Source of the DNA: Rhodobacteraceae bacterium UBA2776 | GTDB taxonomy: Bacteria > Pseudomonadota > Alphaproteobacteria > Rhodobacterales > Rhodobacteraceae | Assembly: GCA_002352425.1 (NCBI GenBank) | Contig: DEIK01000064.1 | Span: 7,544 to 38,683 of the forward strand | DNA: 31,140 nt | Direction: 5' to 3' | In this document: positions 6,470 through 15,185 of the stretch, piece after piece | How the letters are laid out: the number at the start of each line of letters is the position of its first letter | Position numbering within the stretch: position 1 is the stretch's first letter | Translations under genes and position numbers: made by a program | Notes under the pieces: generated by a model | The model's database searches: none | What the model was told of the DNA's origin: nothing | Seen by the model: only the letters and a program-made list of their open reading frames with translations

Positions 6470-7924
6470 CTAGTTGATTTCACCAAAGCACATGTACTTG
6501 ATCTCAAGGTAATCATCTGCACCATATTTGGAGCCTTCGCGACCAAGGCCGGATTGCTTGACGCCGCCAAACGGCGCAACTTCGGTCGATATCAGGCCCG
6601 TATTGATACCAACCATACCAGTCTCCAAACGCTCGGCCACACGCCAAATTCGGCGGATGTCGTTTGCGTAGAAATACCCAGCCAGACCGAAATCGCTGTC
6701 ATTGGCCAGCGCAACCGCCTCGTCCTCGTCTTCAAAGCGGTAGAGCGGTGCCAAAGGCCCAAAAGTTTCCTCGGTTGAGACTTTCATTTCAGGCTTCATA
6801 CCGGTCATCACTGTGGGGGTGAAAAAGTTGCCGCCCAACGCGTGACGCGCGCCGCCTGTGACAACGGTTGCCCCGTTGGCGGTGGCATCCGCGATGTGGC
6901 TTTCAACCTTGGACATGGCGGCCTCGCTGATCAATGGGCCGATCAATGTGCCATCAGCCAACCCATCCCCCACCGCAAACGTCGCGACCTTTTCAGCGAG
7001 CTTCGCCGAGAACTCGTCGTAAACACCGGCTTGAACATAGATACGGTTCGCACAAACGCAGGTTTGGCCTGCGTTGCGGAATTTGGCGATGATCGCGCCA
7101 TCAACGGCCGCATCAACATCGGCATCATCAAACACGATGAACGGCGCATTGCCACCCAGCTCCAACGACAATTTTTTGATGGTTGGTGCGCATTGCTCCA
7201 TCAAAATCTGGCCAACGCGGGTTGATCCGGTAAAGGTGATTTTTGCAACCTTTGGATTGGCACAAAGTTCTTTGCCGATGCTCGAGGAATCCGAACTTGG
7301 GATCACGTTAAAAACTCCGGCAGGAATGCCAGCGCGTTCGCCAAGAACCGCCATCGCAAGCGCGGATAGCGGTGTCAATTCGGCTGGACGCGCCACAAAG
7401 GTACAGCCCACGGCCAAGGCCGGTGCAACCTTGCGGGCGATCATAGCGTTGGGGAAATTCCACGGTGTAATCGAGCCGACCACGCCAATGGGTTGTTTCA
7501 AAACCACGATACGTTTGTCGCGCTGATGGCCCGGAATAACATCGCCGTATACCCGTTTGGCTTCCTCAGAGAACCACTCGATGAAGGACGCCCCATAGAC
7601 GATTTCGCCGCGTGCTTCGACAATTGGCTTGCCCATTTCGGCCGTCAAAATACTAGCGAGATCGTCAGCATTCTCGATCATCAACTCATTCCAGCGCTTC
7701 AAAATCGCGCCGCGTTCTTTACCAGTATGCGCAGCCCAATCGGCCTTGGCCTGATAGGCGGCATCAATCGCCGCTTCGGTATCTTCGACGCCCAGGTCAG
7801 TGACCTCAGCAATCAGAGCACCTGTCGAAGGGTTGTGAACGGCAAAGGTTTTACCATTTTCAATCCATTTCCCATTCACATAGGCACGGGTTTCGAACAG
7901 GGTTGGGTCATTTAATGTACGCAT
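6470..7924 (-). CDS. gabD: NAD(P)-dependent succinate-semialdehyde dehydrogenase
   Basis: This enzyme oxidises succinate semialdehyde to succinate, the second step of GABA breakdown, in the cytoplasm. It is a 484-residue aldehyde dehydrogenase. The cofactor motif is PWNFPNAM (154-161). The general-base Glu is E255 in LELGGNAP and the catalytic Cys is C289 in GQTCVCANR. The CTFVARPAELTP segment carries Arg where many aldehyde dehydrogenases have the cofactor-binding Lys. I recall this variation from other bacterial GabD-type proteins, so it does not argue against function. The start lies three bases after the gabT stop, with AAAGGAG inside the gabT end, so the pair is one operon. Confidence 0.93.
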   Translation of the reverse strand: MRTLNDPTLFETRAYVNGKWIENGKTFAVHNPSTGALIAEVTDLGVEDTEAAIDAAYQAKADWAAHTGKERGAILKRWNELMIENADDLASILTAEMGKPIVEARGEIVYGASFIEWFSEEAKRVYGDVIPGHQRDKRIVVLKQPIGVVGSITPWNFPNAMIARKVAPALAVGCTFVARPAELTPLSALAMAVLGERAGIPAGVFNVIPSSDSSSIGKELCANPKVAKITFTGSTRVGQILMEQCAPTIKKLSLELGGNAPFIVFDDADVDAAVDGAIIAKFRNAGQTCVCANRIYVQAGVYDEFSAKLAEKVATFAVGDGLADGTLIGPLISEAAMSKVESHIADATANGATVVTGGARHALGGNFFTPTVMTGMKPEMKVSTEETFGPLAPLYRFEDEDEAVALANDSDFGLAGYFYANDIRRIWRVAERLETGMVGINTGLISTEVAPFGGVKQSGLGREGSKYGADDYLEIKYMCFGEIN

Positions 7925-7927
7925 ATT

Positions 7928-9205
7928 TCAAGCTCCTTTAGCGGCGTCAACAGACGCTTCAATGATATCCAATGCCTCGGCGAACACATCGTCCTGAATG
8001 GTCAACGGGGCCAAGAACCGAATGACGTTGCCATGCACGCCACAGGTCAAAAGGATCAGGTTGCGGGCCTGCGCTTCGGCACGCACGCGGTTGGTAAAAT
8101 CGGGGTTGGGTGCTGTGCCGTCCGCCGTGTTGAATTCCATCGCAACCATAAAACCAGGGCCACGCACATCCACGATTTCCGGGGTGCGTTGGCGGATCGA
8201 TTCCAGACGTTGTTTCAGATGCGAGCCAAGCTCATTGGCGCGCGCGCACAGATGTTCCTCCTCGATCACATCCAGCACCGCATGCGAGGCCGCAATGCCG
8301 ATCGGGTTTCCGCCATAGGTGCCGCCCAACCCGCCGGGATGCGCCGCATCCATCAGCTCTTTCTTGCCCGTGACCGCCGCCAGCGGGAACCCCCCAGCCA
8401 GACCTTTTGCCATCGTTGTGATGTCAGCGGACACATCATAAGCATCCATTGCAAACAGGTTTCCCGTGCGCGCAAATCCGGTTTGGACCTCGTCCGCAAT
8501 CATAACGATCCCATGCGCATCACAGAGCGCACGGATCTCGCGCATCAACTCGGCAGGCGCCGAATAGAACCCACCCTCGCCCTGCACCGGCTCGAAAATA
8601 ATCGCTGCAACACGGCCAGGATCAAGATCGGCCTTGAACAATTTGTTCAGCGCAGACATCGCATCAGCCGTGGTCACATCATGCAATTCGATCGGAAACG
8701 GAACGTGATACACATCCGGCATCATCGCGCCAAACCCTTGCTTATACGGAGCAACTTTGCCAGTCAGGCTCATGCCCATAAAGGTGCGTCCGTGAAAACC
8801 GCCACCAAAAGCGATCACCGCCGGACGGCCCGTCGCAATACGCGCAATCTTGATTGCATTCTCGACGGCTTCGGCGCCGGTTGTGACAAAAACGGTCTTG
8901 TTTTCCGTATCGCCAGACACGGCTGTGTTCAGGCGCTCGGCCAACCCAATGTAGTTTTCATAGGGCAACACCTGATGGCAGGTGTGGGTGAATTTCGCCA
9001 ATTGGGCTTGGACCGCCTCCATCACCTTTTTGTGGCGATGGCCTGTGTTCAACACCGCAATACCGGCGGCGAAATCAATGTAGCGGTTGCCTTCCACGTC
9101 CCAAACTTCGGAATTCTCAGCGCGATCCGCATAGATCTGTGTCATCATACCGACGCCGTTGGAAATGGCATTCTCACGCCGTTTACTGATGTCTGCGTTG
9201 CGCAT
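7928..9205 (-). CDS. gabT: 4-aminobutyrate aminotransferase
   Basis: This is a PLP-dependent class III aminotransferase that moves the amino group of GABA to 2-oxoglutarate, giving succinate semialdehyde. It is 425 residues long, the family's usual size. Visible motifs are TTGAEAVENAIKIAR (108-122), FHGRT (137-141), FEPVQGEGGF (204-213), D238 in the IADEVQTG segment that contacts the pyridine nitrogen, and the Schiff-base Lys K267 in TTMAKGLAGGFPL. An AAAGGACA site precedes the ATG. It is the first gene of the gabT-gabD operon. No GabR-type regulator is seen next to it. Confidence 0.94.
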   Translation of the reverse strand: MRNADISKRRENAISNGVGMMTQIYADRAENSEVWDVEGNRYIDFAAGIAVLNTGHRHKKVMEAVQAQLAKFTHTCHQVLPYENYIGLAERLNTAVSGDTENKTVFVTTGAEAVENAIKIARIATGRPAVIAFGGGFHGRTFMGMSLTGKVAPYKQGFGAMMPDVYHVPFPIELHDVTTADAMSALNKLFKADLDPGRVAAIIFEPVQGEGGFYSAPAELMREIRALCDAHGIVMIADEVQTGFARTGNLFAMDAYDVSADITTMAKGLAGGFPLAAVTGKKELMDAAHPGGLGGTYGGNPIGIAASHAVLDVIEEEHLCARANELGSHLKQRLESIRQRTPEIVDVRGPGFMVAMEFNTADGTAPNPDFTNRVRAEAQARNLILLTCGVHGNVIRFLAPLTIQDDVFAEALDIIEASVDAAKGA

Positions 9206-9648
9206 TGGGCTTGTCCTTTTATACCAATACTGCTGCTCTGACTGATCGGTTCAGCCAGAAAGGTGCGTCTAAGTCGACATTCCAGATCTTTTCAAAACAC
9301 GAAAGATCAACAATGACAGCGAGGATAAGAAGAAGACCCCATGAGGCCATCTGCAGGGAAGAACTGACCTGTGCCAAGCCTATGCCGTTCTGAACCAGAA
9401 CCCCAAAACCCACCACGGACAATTTTTTGTACACGCCTAATCCCGTCTCGTAAAGCCACAGTCGTTGGTTTCGGCATGGACATCAGGGCGGCCTTTCACC
9501 AACCCCGCATTGACGTTTCTGACGGCAAGGCTATCGTCGCAAATGAAACCCTTGCGCAAGAGGTGACGCGCCGCAAAATCCTTAACTCTGGATGCCCATA
9601 TCTAAAGTCGCTTTGAGGTGACACAATCAACGAAAGCGAGACCCACGG
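9206..9648. other. Intergenic region between gabT and the M20 peptidase gene
   Basis: The left end must hold the gabT promoter (minus strand) and the right end the promoter of the M20 gene. An open minus-strand frame at 9219-9434 has a hydrophobic stretch (MASWGLLLILAVIVDL) that I cannot assign. It may be another eroded membrane-protein piece. A plus-strand scrap at 9476-9565 is listed separately. Confidence 0.4.
9476..9565 (+). pseudogene. Possible gamma-glutamyltransferase C-terminal remnant
   Basis: One plus-strand frame reads MDIRAAFHQPRIDVSDG followed by KAIVANETLAQEV. It resembles the C-terminal part of bacterial gamma-glutamyltransferases, where a GMDxQxAxxxPRxDVS pattern precedes the end of the small subunit. 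There is no start site or catalytic threonine region, and the frame stops soon after. Short and recognised from memory only; it could be chance. Confidence 0.35.
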
Positions 9649-11040
9649 ATGAGCCGCAAAGATGCCGTAAAACAAGCAACCGATTTCTTTGAGGATGGAA
9701 AACTCCAGTCCGAACTGGCCGCATTGGTGGCCTATCGCAGCGAAAGTCAAAACCCTGATCAAGCCGCTGTTCTGGAACAATATTTGAGTGAGGCTATTCA
9801 ACCGCGCCTGACCGCTATGGGGTTCGAGTGCAAGATTTACGACAACCCCAGCGACGCCTCGGGCGGGCCGTTTTTGCTCGGCACGCGCATAGAAGACCCT
9901 GATCTGCCAACCGTTCTGACCTATGGGCACGGCGATGTGGTTTGGGGCCAAGACAGCCAATGGCGCGATGGCCTAAGCCCGTTTGAGTTAACCGAAGAAG
10001 GTGACCATCTCTATGGGCGCGGATCGGCCGACAACAAAGTGCAACACCTGATCAATATCGCGGCATTGGAATCCGTTTTGGCTGTGCGTGGCAAGCTCGG
10101 ATTCAACATAAAAATCGTGTTGGAAATGAGCGAGGAAATCGGCTCGCCGGGTCTGGCCGAAATGATGGATATACATCGTGACACCATGCAAGCGGATGTT
10201 TTGATCGCTTCGGACGGGCCCCGATTAAGTGCCGAGCAACCCACCATGTTCATGGGCGCGCGCGGTGGGGTTGGCTTTGACCTTGTGGTGGACCTTCGCG
10301 AAGGCGCGCATCACTCGGGCAATTGGGGTGGTCTGCTGGCCGATCCGGCGATTATACTGGCCCACGCTTTGGCCAGTATCACCGACGCGCGCGGCCAATT
10401 GAAAATACCCGGGTGGCGGCCCACCAGCCTAAGCCAAAAGATACGCGATGCCTTGCGCGATTTACCCGTCGGCACAATCGAAGCCCCCACAGTGGATCTG
10501 GACTGGGGTGAAGAAGACCTGCCCCCCGCCGAACGCGCCTATGGGTGGAACAGTTTCTCTGTTTTGGCAATGAAAGTCGGCGTCCCCGAGGCCCCCGTCA
10601 ACGCCATCGCCCCAACCGCATGGGCGCGCTGTGCCTTGCGCTATGTGGTGGGCACCGACATAAACGAGGTCCTGCCCGCGTTGCGCCGCCATCTGGACGC
10701 AAGCGGATTTGAAAAGGTCAAAATCCAACCAGTGGACAGGGGTCTTTTCACCGCAACCCGCCTAGACCCCGATCACCCGTGGGTCACCTATGTGCGCGCT
10801 TCGCTAAAGGAAACCACCGGAAAAGACCCGCATGTTTTGCCCAATCTGGCAGGTTCTTTGCCTAATGATTGCTTTGCCGACGTGCTGGGTCTGCCGACCA
10901 TCTGGATTCCGCACTCCTATCTGGGGTGCAACCAACATGCGCCGAATGAACACATCCTTAAACCAATCTGTCGCGAAGCGATGCAGGTCATGGCGGGACT
11001 GTTCTGGGACATCGGCACCTGCACCCCAGACACGCCCTAA
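9649..11040 (+). CDS. M20 family metallopeptidase / amidohydrolase
   Basis: This is a 463-residue zinc-dependent peptidase of the M20 (ArgE/DapE/carboxypeptidase G2-like) family. Metal-binding and catalytic residues are visible: H94 in TYGHGDVVWG, D128 in GRGSADNK, and the Glu pair E162-E163 in MSEEIGSPG. The dimerisation domain spans roughly 205-350 (from GARGGVGFDLVV). A late His, H427 in GCNQHAPNE, fits the last metal ligand. The family hydrolyses dipeptides or N-acylated amino acids; the specific substrate is not evident. It lies 92 bases before matB on the same strand, so co-transcription is possible. A gamma-glutamyltransferase scrap may lie just upstream, hinting at a lost peptide-use operon. 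Confidence 0.88.
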   Translation: MSRKDAVKQATDFFEDGKLQSELAALVAYRSESQNPDQAAVLEQYLSEAIQPRLTAMGFECKIYDNPSDASGGPFLLGTRIEDPDLPTVLTYGHGDVVWGQDSQWRDGLSPFELTEEGDHLYGRGSADNKVQHLINIAALESVLAVRGKLGFNIKIVLEMSEEIGSPGLAEMMDIHRDTMQADVLIASDGPRLSAEQPTMFMGARGGVGFDLVVDLREGAHHSGNWGGLLADPAIILAHALASITDARGQLKIPGWRPTSLSQKIRDALRDLPVGTIEAPTVDLDWGEEDLPPAERAYGWNSFSVLAMKVGVPEAPVNAIAPTAWARCALRYVVGTDINEVLPALRRHLDASGFEKVKIQPVDRGLFTATRLDPDHPWVTYVRASLKETTGKDPHVLPNLAGSLPNDCFADVLGLPTIWIPHSYLGCNQHAPNEHILKPICREAMQVMAGLFWDIGTCTPDTP

Positions 11041-11132
11041 GCCTATTGGGTGATTTGGGCCTGTTCCATTCCGGTGGCGTGATGGTAAGCTAAGATGACA
11101 CCCTGACAAAAGCGACAAAGAAGGCGCAAAAC

Positions 11133-12641
11133 ATGACTAATCCGCTCTATGATCAACTGTTTGGTCGCCACGCTGGACAGGCCACGCCGTTCCTGCACCT
11201 CCTGGATGGGACCGTCCTGACACATGCAGATTTCTTGGCAATGGCAGCGCAGATCAGCCATGTGTTTACAGACCTTGGCATGACCCCTGGCGAACGGGTC
11301 GCGGTGCAAGTCGACAAATCCCCTGAATGCATTGCGATCTATGCGGCCTGCGCGCAGTCGGGCATGGTTTTCCTACCGCTGAACACAGGCTATACCGCCA
11401 ACGAATTGCAATATTTCTTTGCCGACAGCGGCGCCACCTTGATCGTGTGCGCCAGCCGTTCAGAACCACAAATTCAACCGATGGCAGAGGCGCTAAACGC
11501 AACCCTGTTAACGCTTAACGGTCATGGCACCGGCAGCTTGATGGAGCGCGCCAGCGCCCAGCCAACCACCTTCCTCACAGCGCCCCGCCGCGCCGATGAT
11601 TTGGCCGCCTTGCTTTACACATCCGGCACAACAGGCCGCTCCAAGGGCGCGATGCTGTCACAAGATAACTTGTTGTCCAACGCCCGAACACTGGTGGATG
11701 AATGGCAGTTCACAGCGGATGATGTTCTGCTGCACGCGCTGCCAATCTTTCACACCCACGGGTTGTTCGTCGCTGCCAATGTAACCCTCATCGCCGGCGG
11801 CTCTATGATCTTTATGCCGAGTTTCGACATGGAAGTGATGATCAAATGGATGCCCAAAGCCAGCAGCCTGATGGGGGTCCCGACCTACTACACGCGCCTG
11901 TTACAGGACGCGCGTTTCAACAAACAATTGGCCGCCCATATGCGGCTGTTCATCTCGGGTTCTGCCCCGTTATTGGCCGAAACCCATGCGCAATTCCAAG
12001 AGCGCACGGGCCATCGAATTTTGGAACGCTACGGCATGACCGAGACCAATATGAACACCTCAAACCCCTATATTGGCGAGCGTCGCGCGGGCACGGTCGG
12101 CTTCCCTTTAAAGGGTGTCGAGCTGAAAATCACCAATGCAGACAACGGCGAAACGTTGCCCCAAGGCGAGATCGGCCAAATCGAAGTTCGCGGGCCAAAC
12201 GTGTTCCAAGGGTATTGGAAAATGCCGGAAAAAACCGCCGAGGAATTGCGCGCGGATGGTTTCTTTATCACCGGTGATTTGGGGCAGGTCGACACCGAGG
12301 GCTATGTCTCGATTGTGGGGCGTAACAAAGACCTGATCATATCCGGTGGCTATAATATTTACCCCAAGGAAATCGAACTGGTGTTGGATGATCAACCCGG
12401 CGTTCTGGAAAGCGCCGTGATTGGTGTGCCACACGCTGATTTCGGTGAATCCGTGATTGGTATTTTGGTCGCACAGGCCGGGCAGACCCCTGACATTGAG
12501 GCCATCATGCATAATGTTGGCGATGCATTGGCCCGCTTCAAACAACCGCGTCAACTGATTGTTGTGGAGGAACTCCCCCGCAACACGATGGGCAAAGTGC
12601 AAAAGAACATTCTGCGCGACACCTATGCCAAAGGACTTTAA
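11133..12641 (+). CDS. matB: Malonyl-CoA synthetase
   Basis: This is an ANL-superfamily adenylate-forming enzyme that makes malonyl-CoA from malonate, ATP and CoA. The 502 residues match MatB length. The P-loop YTSGTTGRSKG is at 162-172. The HTHGLFVA segment (207-214) and the RYGMTETNMNTSNPY segment in the acyl pocket are characteristic of MatB proteins. The hinge GRNKDLIISGGYNIYPKEIE and the C-terminal catalytic Lys in MGKVQKNILR are present. No malonyl-CoA decarboxylase (matA) is adjacent, although the two are often paired. The region directly downstream (12669 on) is a wrecked operon, so matA may have been lost or may lie elsewhere. Confidence 0.9.
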   Translation: MTNPLYDQLFGRHAGQATPFLHLLDGTVLTHADFLAMAAQISHVFTDLGMTPGERVAVQVDKSPECIAIYAACAQSGMVFLPLNTGYTANELQYFFADSGATLIVCASRSEPQIQPMAEALNATLLTLNGHGTGSLMERASAQPTTFLTAPRRADDLAALLYTSGTTGRSKGAMLSQDNLLSNARTLVDEWQFTADDVLLHALPIFHTHGLFVAANVTLIAGGSMIFMPSFDMEVMIKWMPKASSLMGVPTYYTRLLQDARFNKQLAAHMRLFISGSAPLLAETHAQFQERTGHRILERYGMTETNMNTSNPYIGERRAGTVGFPLKGVELKITNADNGETLPQGEIGQIEVRGPNVFQGYWKMPEKTAEELRADGFFITGDLGQVDTEGYVSIVGRNKDLIISGGYNIYPKEIELVLDDQPGVLESAVIGVPHADFGESVIGILVAQAGQTPDIEAIMHNVGDALARFKQPRQLIVVEELPRNTMGKVQKNILRDTYAKGL

Positions 12642-12668
12642 TCAAAACCTTTTGCGATACAACAAATC

Positions 12669-13131
12669 TCATCCGTTACCCCCCAAGTATTGGTCAGTGA
12701 TTTCAGCTGTCAGCGCATCAAAATCACCACTCCAAACCGATCGTCCCTTCTCAAGTATAACGCCCCTATCGGCCACTGTCGCCAGTTCCATTAGGGAATT
12801 ATCAATCATCAAAATCGCCATATCAGCTTCCTTTTTAAGGCGCGAAATTGCGGTCCGGATTTCTTGCCGCACGACTGGGGCCAACCCTTCGGTCGCTTCG
12901 TCTAGGATCAACAGACGCGGATTTGTCATCAATGCCCGCCCAATCGCCAACATCTGCTGTTCGCCCCCCGAAAGCGACGTCGACATCTGGTCACGGCGCT
13001 CTTGCGGTCGTGGAAACAACTTTGCCACCGCGATTGATCGGCATCCGGCAAATCACCTTCACGGTTGTCATTTCACCCATGCCGTTGCGCCCCATAAATG
13101 CGGACACATGCGAGAGTTTCAAAAGGCTCAT
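12669..13131 (-). pseudogene. livF: livF remnant: branched-chain amino acid-type ABC ATPase, broken
   Basis: The ATG at 13131 overlaps the livG stop (ATGA). It opens MSLLKLSHVSAF, which jumps by internal deletion to MGRNGMGEMTTVKVICR. This is the Walker A segment, normally GRNGMGKTTT, with the essential Lys changed to Glu and the first Thr to Met. A second deletion and frameshift near 13020-13030 follows. Then comes an intact C-terminal half: the signature LSGGEQQM, Walker B LLILDEATEGLAP, and an H-loop region where the usual His is not seen. About 463 bases remain of a normal 700 or so. The downstream frame (12669-13028) is open and would be miscalled as a short ABC ATPase. It once energised uptake of an aromatic acid through a Liv-type transporter. 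Confidence 0.9.
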
Positions 13132-13912
13132 GACCCCTCCTCCTCGCCTAAATAGGCCGCGCGCACAAGAGGGTCATTGCGGATTTCGTCTGCCGTCCCC
13201 GTTGCGACGATCTCGCCGTAAACCAACACGCTGATCCGGTCCGCCAATGCGAACACCGCGTCCATGTCATGTTCCACCAACAAGATCGGTGCTTTGTGGC
13301 GCAGCGCATCCAAAAAGCCCGCCAAACGGTGTGATCCCTCGGTGCCAAGTCCTGCCATCGGCTCGTCCATCAAGAACACTTTGGGCGACAACGTCAGGGC
13401 CATCGCCACTTCCAGCTGGCGACGCTGGCCGTGTGACAGCTTCGACGTTCGAATGCTGGCAACCCTCAAGCCCGACCAGTGACAGCGCTTCATTGGCGAC
13501 CTCCAGCAATGCTGCGTCTTTCATGGCAGGCTGGCATGGCAGGTTGGCATGGCAGGCTGGAAAAATCCCGCAAACCCGATTTTCCCCTGATGCCCCAGAG
13601 CCCCCAAAACCAGGTTTTGCAACACCGTGCAATCCATCGCCAAGGACGAGATTTGGAACGTGCGCCCCAACCCCAGTCGCGCCCGTGCAACCGTGCTTAA
13701 TCCGGCAACATCAGCCCCATCAAACCGCACCATGCCAGCGTCCGGTTTCAACCCGCCCGAAATCTGTTTGATTAGCGTCGATTTACCGGCGCCATTGGGT
13801 CCAATCAACGCATGAATTTCCCCGGGGTCAACGTCAGCAACACGTTGTTGCTGGCCCTCAATGCCCCGAAAGATTTCGAGACATTGCGCACATCTAGGAT
13901 CGGATCAGCCAT
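13128..13912 (-). pseudogene. livG: livG remnant: branched-chain amino acid-type ABC ATPase with three frameshifts
   Basis: Nearly full-length LivG sequence is present but spread over three frames. From the ATG at 13912 it reads MADPILDVRNVSKSFGALRA, then breaks by a one-base loss in the C/G run near 13825. It resumes with Walker A GPNGAGKSTLIKQISGG and continues to FAGFFQPAM. There a 13-bp tandem triplication (13522-13560) shifts the frame. The next piece, DAALLEVANEALSLVGLEG, ends at a one-base loss near 13455. The last piece is LSHGQRRQLEVAMALTLSPK, Walker B VFLMDEPMAGL and the H-loop LLVEHDMD, to the stop at 13128. Decay is by small changes rather than large deletions, unlike its neighbours. 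Confidence 0.93.
13522..13560. repeat. Three tandem 13-bp repeats inside the livG remnant
   Basis: CATGGCAGGCTGG occurs at 13522-13534 and 13548-13560, with a copy differing by one base (CATGGCAGGTTGG) at 13535-13547. Two extra 13-bp units add 26 bases, which is not a multiple of three. This expansion alone would shift the livG frame. Confidence 0.92.
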
Positions 13913-14135
13913 GTGCGACTTCCCGCCCGACGCGGGTGAACAGAAGTTACCGCCGTTTGAGGCAAAAAACACGACGTCGATATCGTCCGCATAGACCATC
14001 GCCGGAAATGTATCACGCAGTTTAACGTCGCTCTCGAACGTCAGCGGTTTTTTTGCGGTCCGGCCTGTTCAAACGGATCAACGCGATTTGATCCTTGACC
14101 AGCATCTCAAAATGCTTGGGTTCAAATTCAGACAT
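13913..14135 (-). pseudogene. Enoyl-CoA hydratase remnant (N-terminal quarter, fused to livG)
   Basis: The ATG at 14135 overlaps the end of the MarR gene. It starts MSEFEPKHFEMLVKDQIALI then RLNRPDRK, the N-terminus of a crotonase-family enzyme. A run of seven A bases (minus strand, about 14048-14054) shifts the frame. The next frame continues PLTFESDVKLRDTF and VVFFASNGGNFCS, which is the oxyanion-hole start of a crotonase. About 200 residues are then gone, and the sequence runs directly into the livG start codon. It belonged to the same aromatic acyl-CoA operon. It is a different paralogue from the intact crotonase at 4989. Confidence 0.88.
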
Positions 14136-14577
14136 CGCCGTCTCCTTTTGTGTGCTTTAACATGTCGCGCAAGGCGTCCAATTCGGCATGGCCCAAATCC
14201 GCGAACAGCTCGTTCACTTTGGCCTCATGCGCTGCGGCTTGGATCTCGAATTGAACGCGCCCCTCGTCGGTCAATTGCACTTCGACAACCCGACGGTCTG
14301 TTTTGTCCACGGCGCGCATCGCCAAGCCGTCTTTTTCAAGCCGGTCAATGACAGTCGTCGCATTTCCGTTTGAAACCAATAAGATGCGGCTCAGTTCGCT
14401 CATTTTCATGGGGGTTTCATTGCGATGCAACGCCGCCATCACATCAAAACGCGGCAAAGTCGTGTTGTAGTTCACGCGCAAAAATTCGCGCAGTTGGTTT
14501 TCCGAACGGCGGGTCAGGCGCAGCAATCTGATCCATGTGCGAAGACGCCGTTGTGAAAGGGGAATTGGCGCGCTCAA
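14128..14577 (-). CDS. MarR-family regulator, the only intact gene of a decayed aromatic-CoA operon
   Basis: This is a 149-residue winged-helix protein. The HTH region reads MKMSELSRILLVSNGNATTV then IDRLEKDGL, and the wing is DKTDRRVVEVQLTDEGR, both typical of MarR. The start is a TTG at 14577 that overlaps the SDR stop as TTGA. The ribosome site GGGAGG lies six to seven bases upstream, inside the SDR end, so the start is well supported. It sits in the middle of an operon in which all other genes are broken. The palindrome at 15781-15808, in front of that operon, is its likely operator. MarR proteins in such clusters often sense the aromatic CoA ester; that is an inference here. Confidence 0.88.
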   Translation of the reverse strand: MSAPIPLSQRRLRTWIRLLRLTRRSENQLREFLRVNYNTTLPRFDVMAALHRNETPMKMSELSRILLVSNGNATTVIDRLEKDGLAMRAVDKTDRRVVEVQLTDEGRVQFEIQAAAHEAKVNELFADLGHAELDALRDMLKHTKGDGDV

Positions 14578-15185
14578 ACTTCACCTCCCGCGATGGAAAT
14601 GGCTTGGCCGTTGATACCATCAGAGCCGTCACCACACAACCAGAGAGCGGCATTTGAAATTTCTCGTGGCTGAATTAATCGGCCTTGCGGATTGTACGAA
14701 GCCAGTGCTTTGACGGCATCCTCACGGCTTTTGCCCGTTTTGTCGATGATGTCTTGGATGGATCGGCCGGTCATTTCCATATCCAGAAATCCGGGGCATA
14801 GCGCGTTCACGGTGATGGATTTTTTGGCAATTTCCAATGCCAATGAGCGCGTCAACCCAACGAAACCATGTTTGGCGGCAGCATAGGGCGCGGCATATCC
14901 ATAGCCCTTAAGGGTCGCAGTGGATGCCACTGAAATCAACCGCCCCCAGCCCTGCATCTGGCTCAACCCATCGCGCAATGTCATGAAAATAAACGTTAAA
15001 TTGACCGCCAACATGGCATTCCAATCTTCCGAAGATGTGCGCCCAAACGGGGCGCTGGTCGAGGCCCCCGCATTGGCGATGACAGTATCGACAGGGCCGG
15101 ATGCGGCAAACATGGCCTTTACGTTTGCTTCACTGGCCACGTCAGCAACAACCGTGCTGGTGTTCTTTAGCGACGAAGCCAAGAC
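14574..15185 (-). pseudogene. SDR family oxidoreductase remnant lacking its N-terminus
   Basis: About 204 residues of a short-chain dehydrogenase remain: VIANAGAS (the NAG motif), the catalytic Ser region SVASTATLKG, and the active-site Tyr and Lys in YAAAKHGF. The C-terminal NPQGRLIQPREIS and GDGSDGINGQAISIAGGE are complete. The first 40 or so residues, with the TGxxxGIG cofactor loop, are missing. In their place the frame runs in without a stop from a flavin-reductase fragment (see the 15186-15711 remnant). The combined open frame, 14574-15398, is 274 codons long and would pass as a gene. Without the cofactor loop it should not bind NAD(P). Confidence 0.87.

Noticed and set aside
8033..9241. 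Long plus-strand open frame of 402 codons opposite gabT
   Set aside because: It is the antisense shadow of gabT; the composition is rich in Arg, His and Gln with no family motif.
13522..13560. Tandem 13-bp repeats considered as a CRISPR or iteron array
   Set aside because: The units are directly adjacent with no spacers, lie inside a livG reading frame, and number only three.
13247..13771. Plus-strand open frame of 174 codons across livG
   Set aside because: It is antisense to the livG remnant; Pro/Ser/Arg-rich without motifs.
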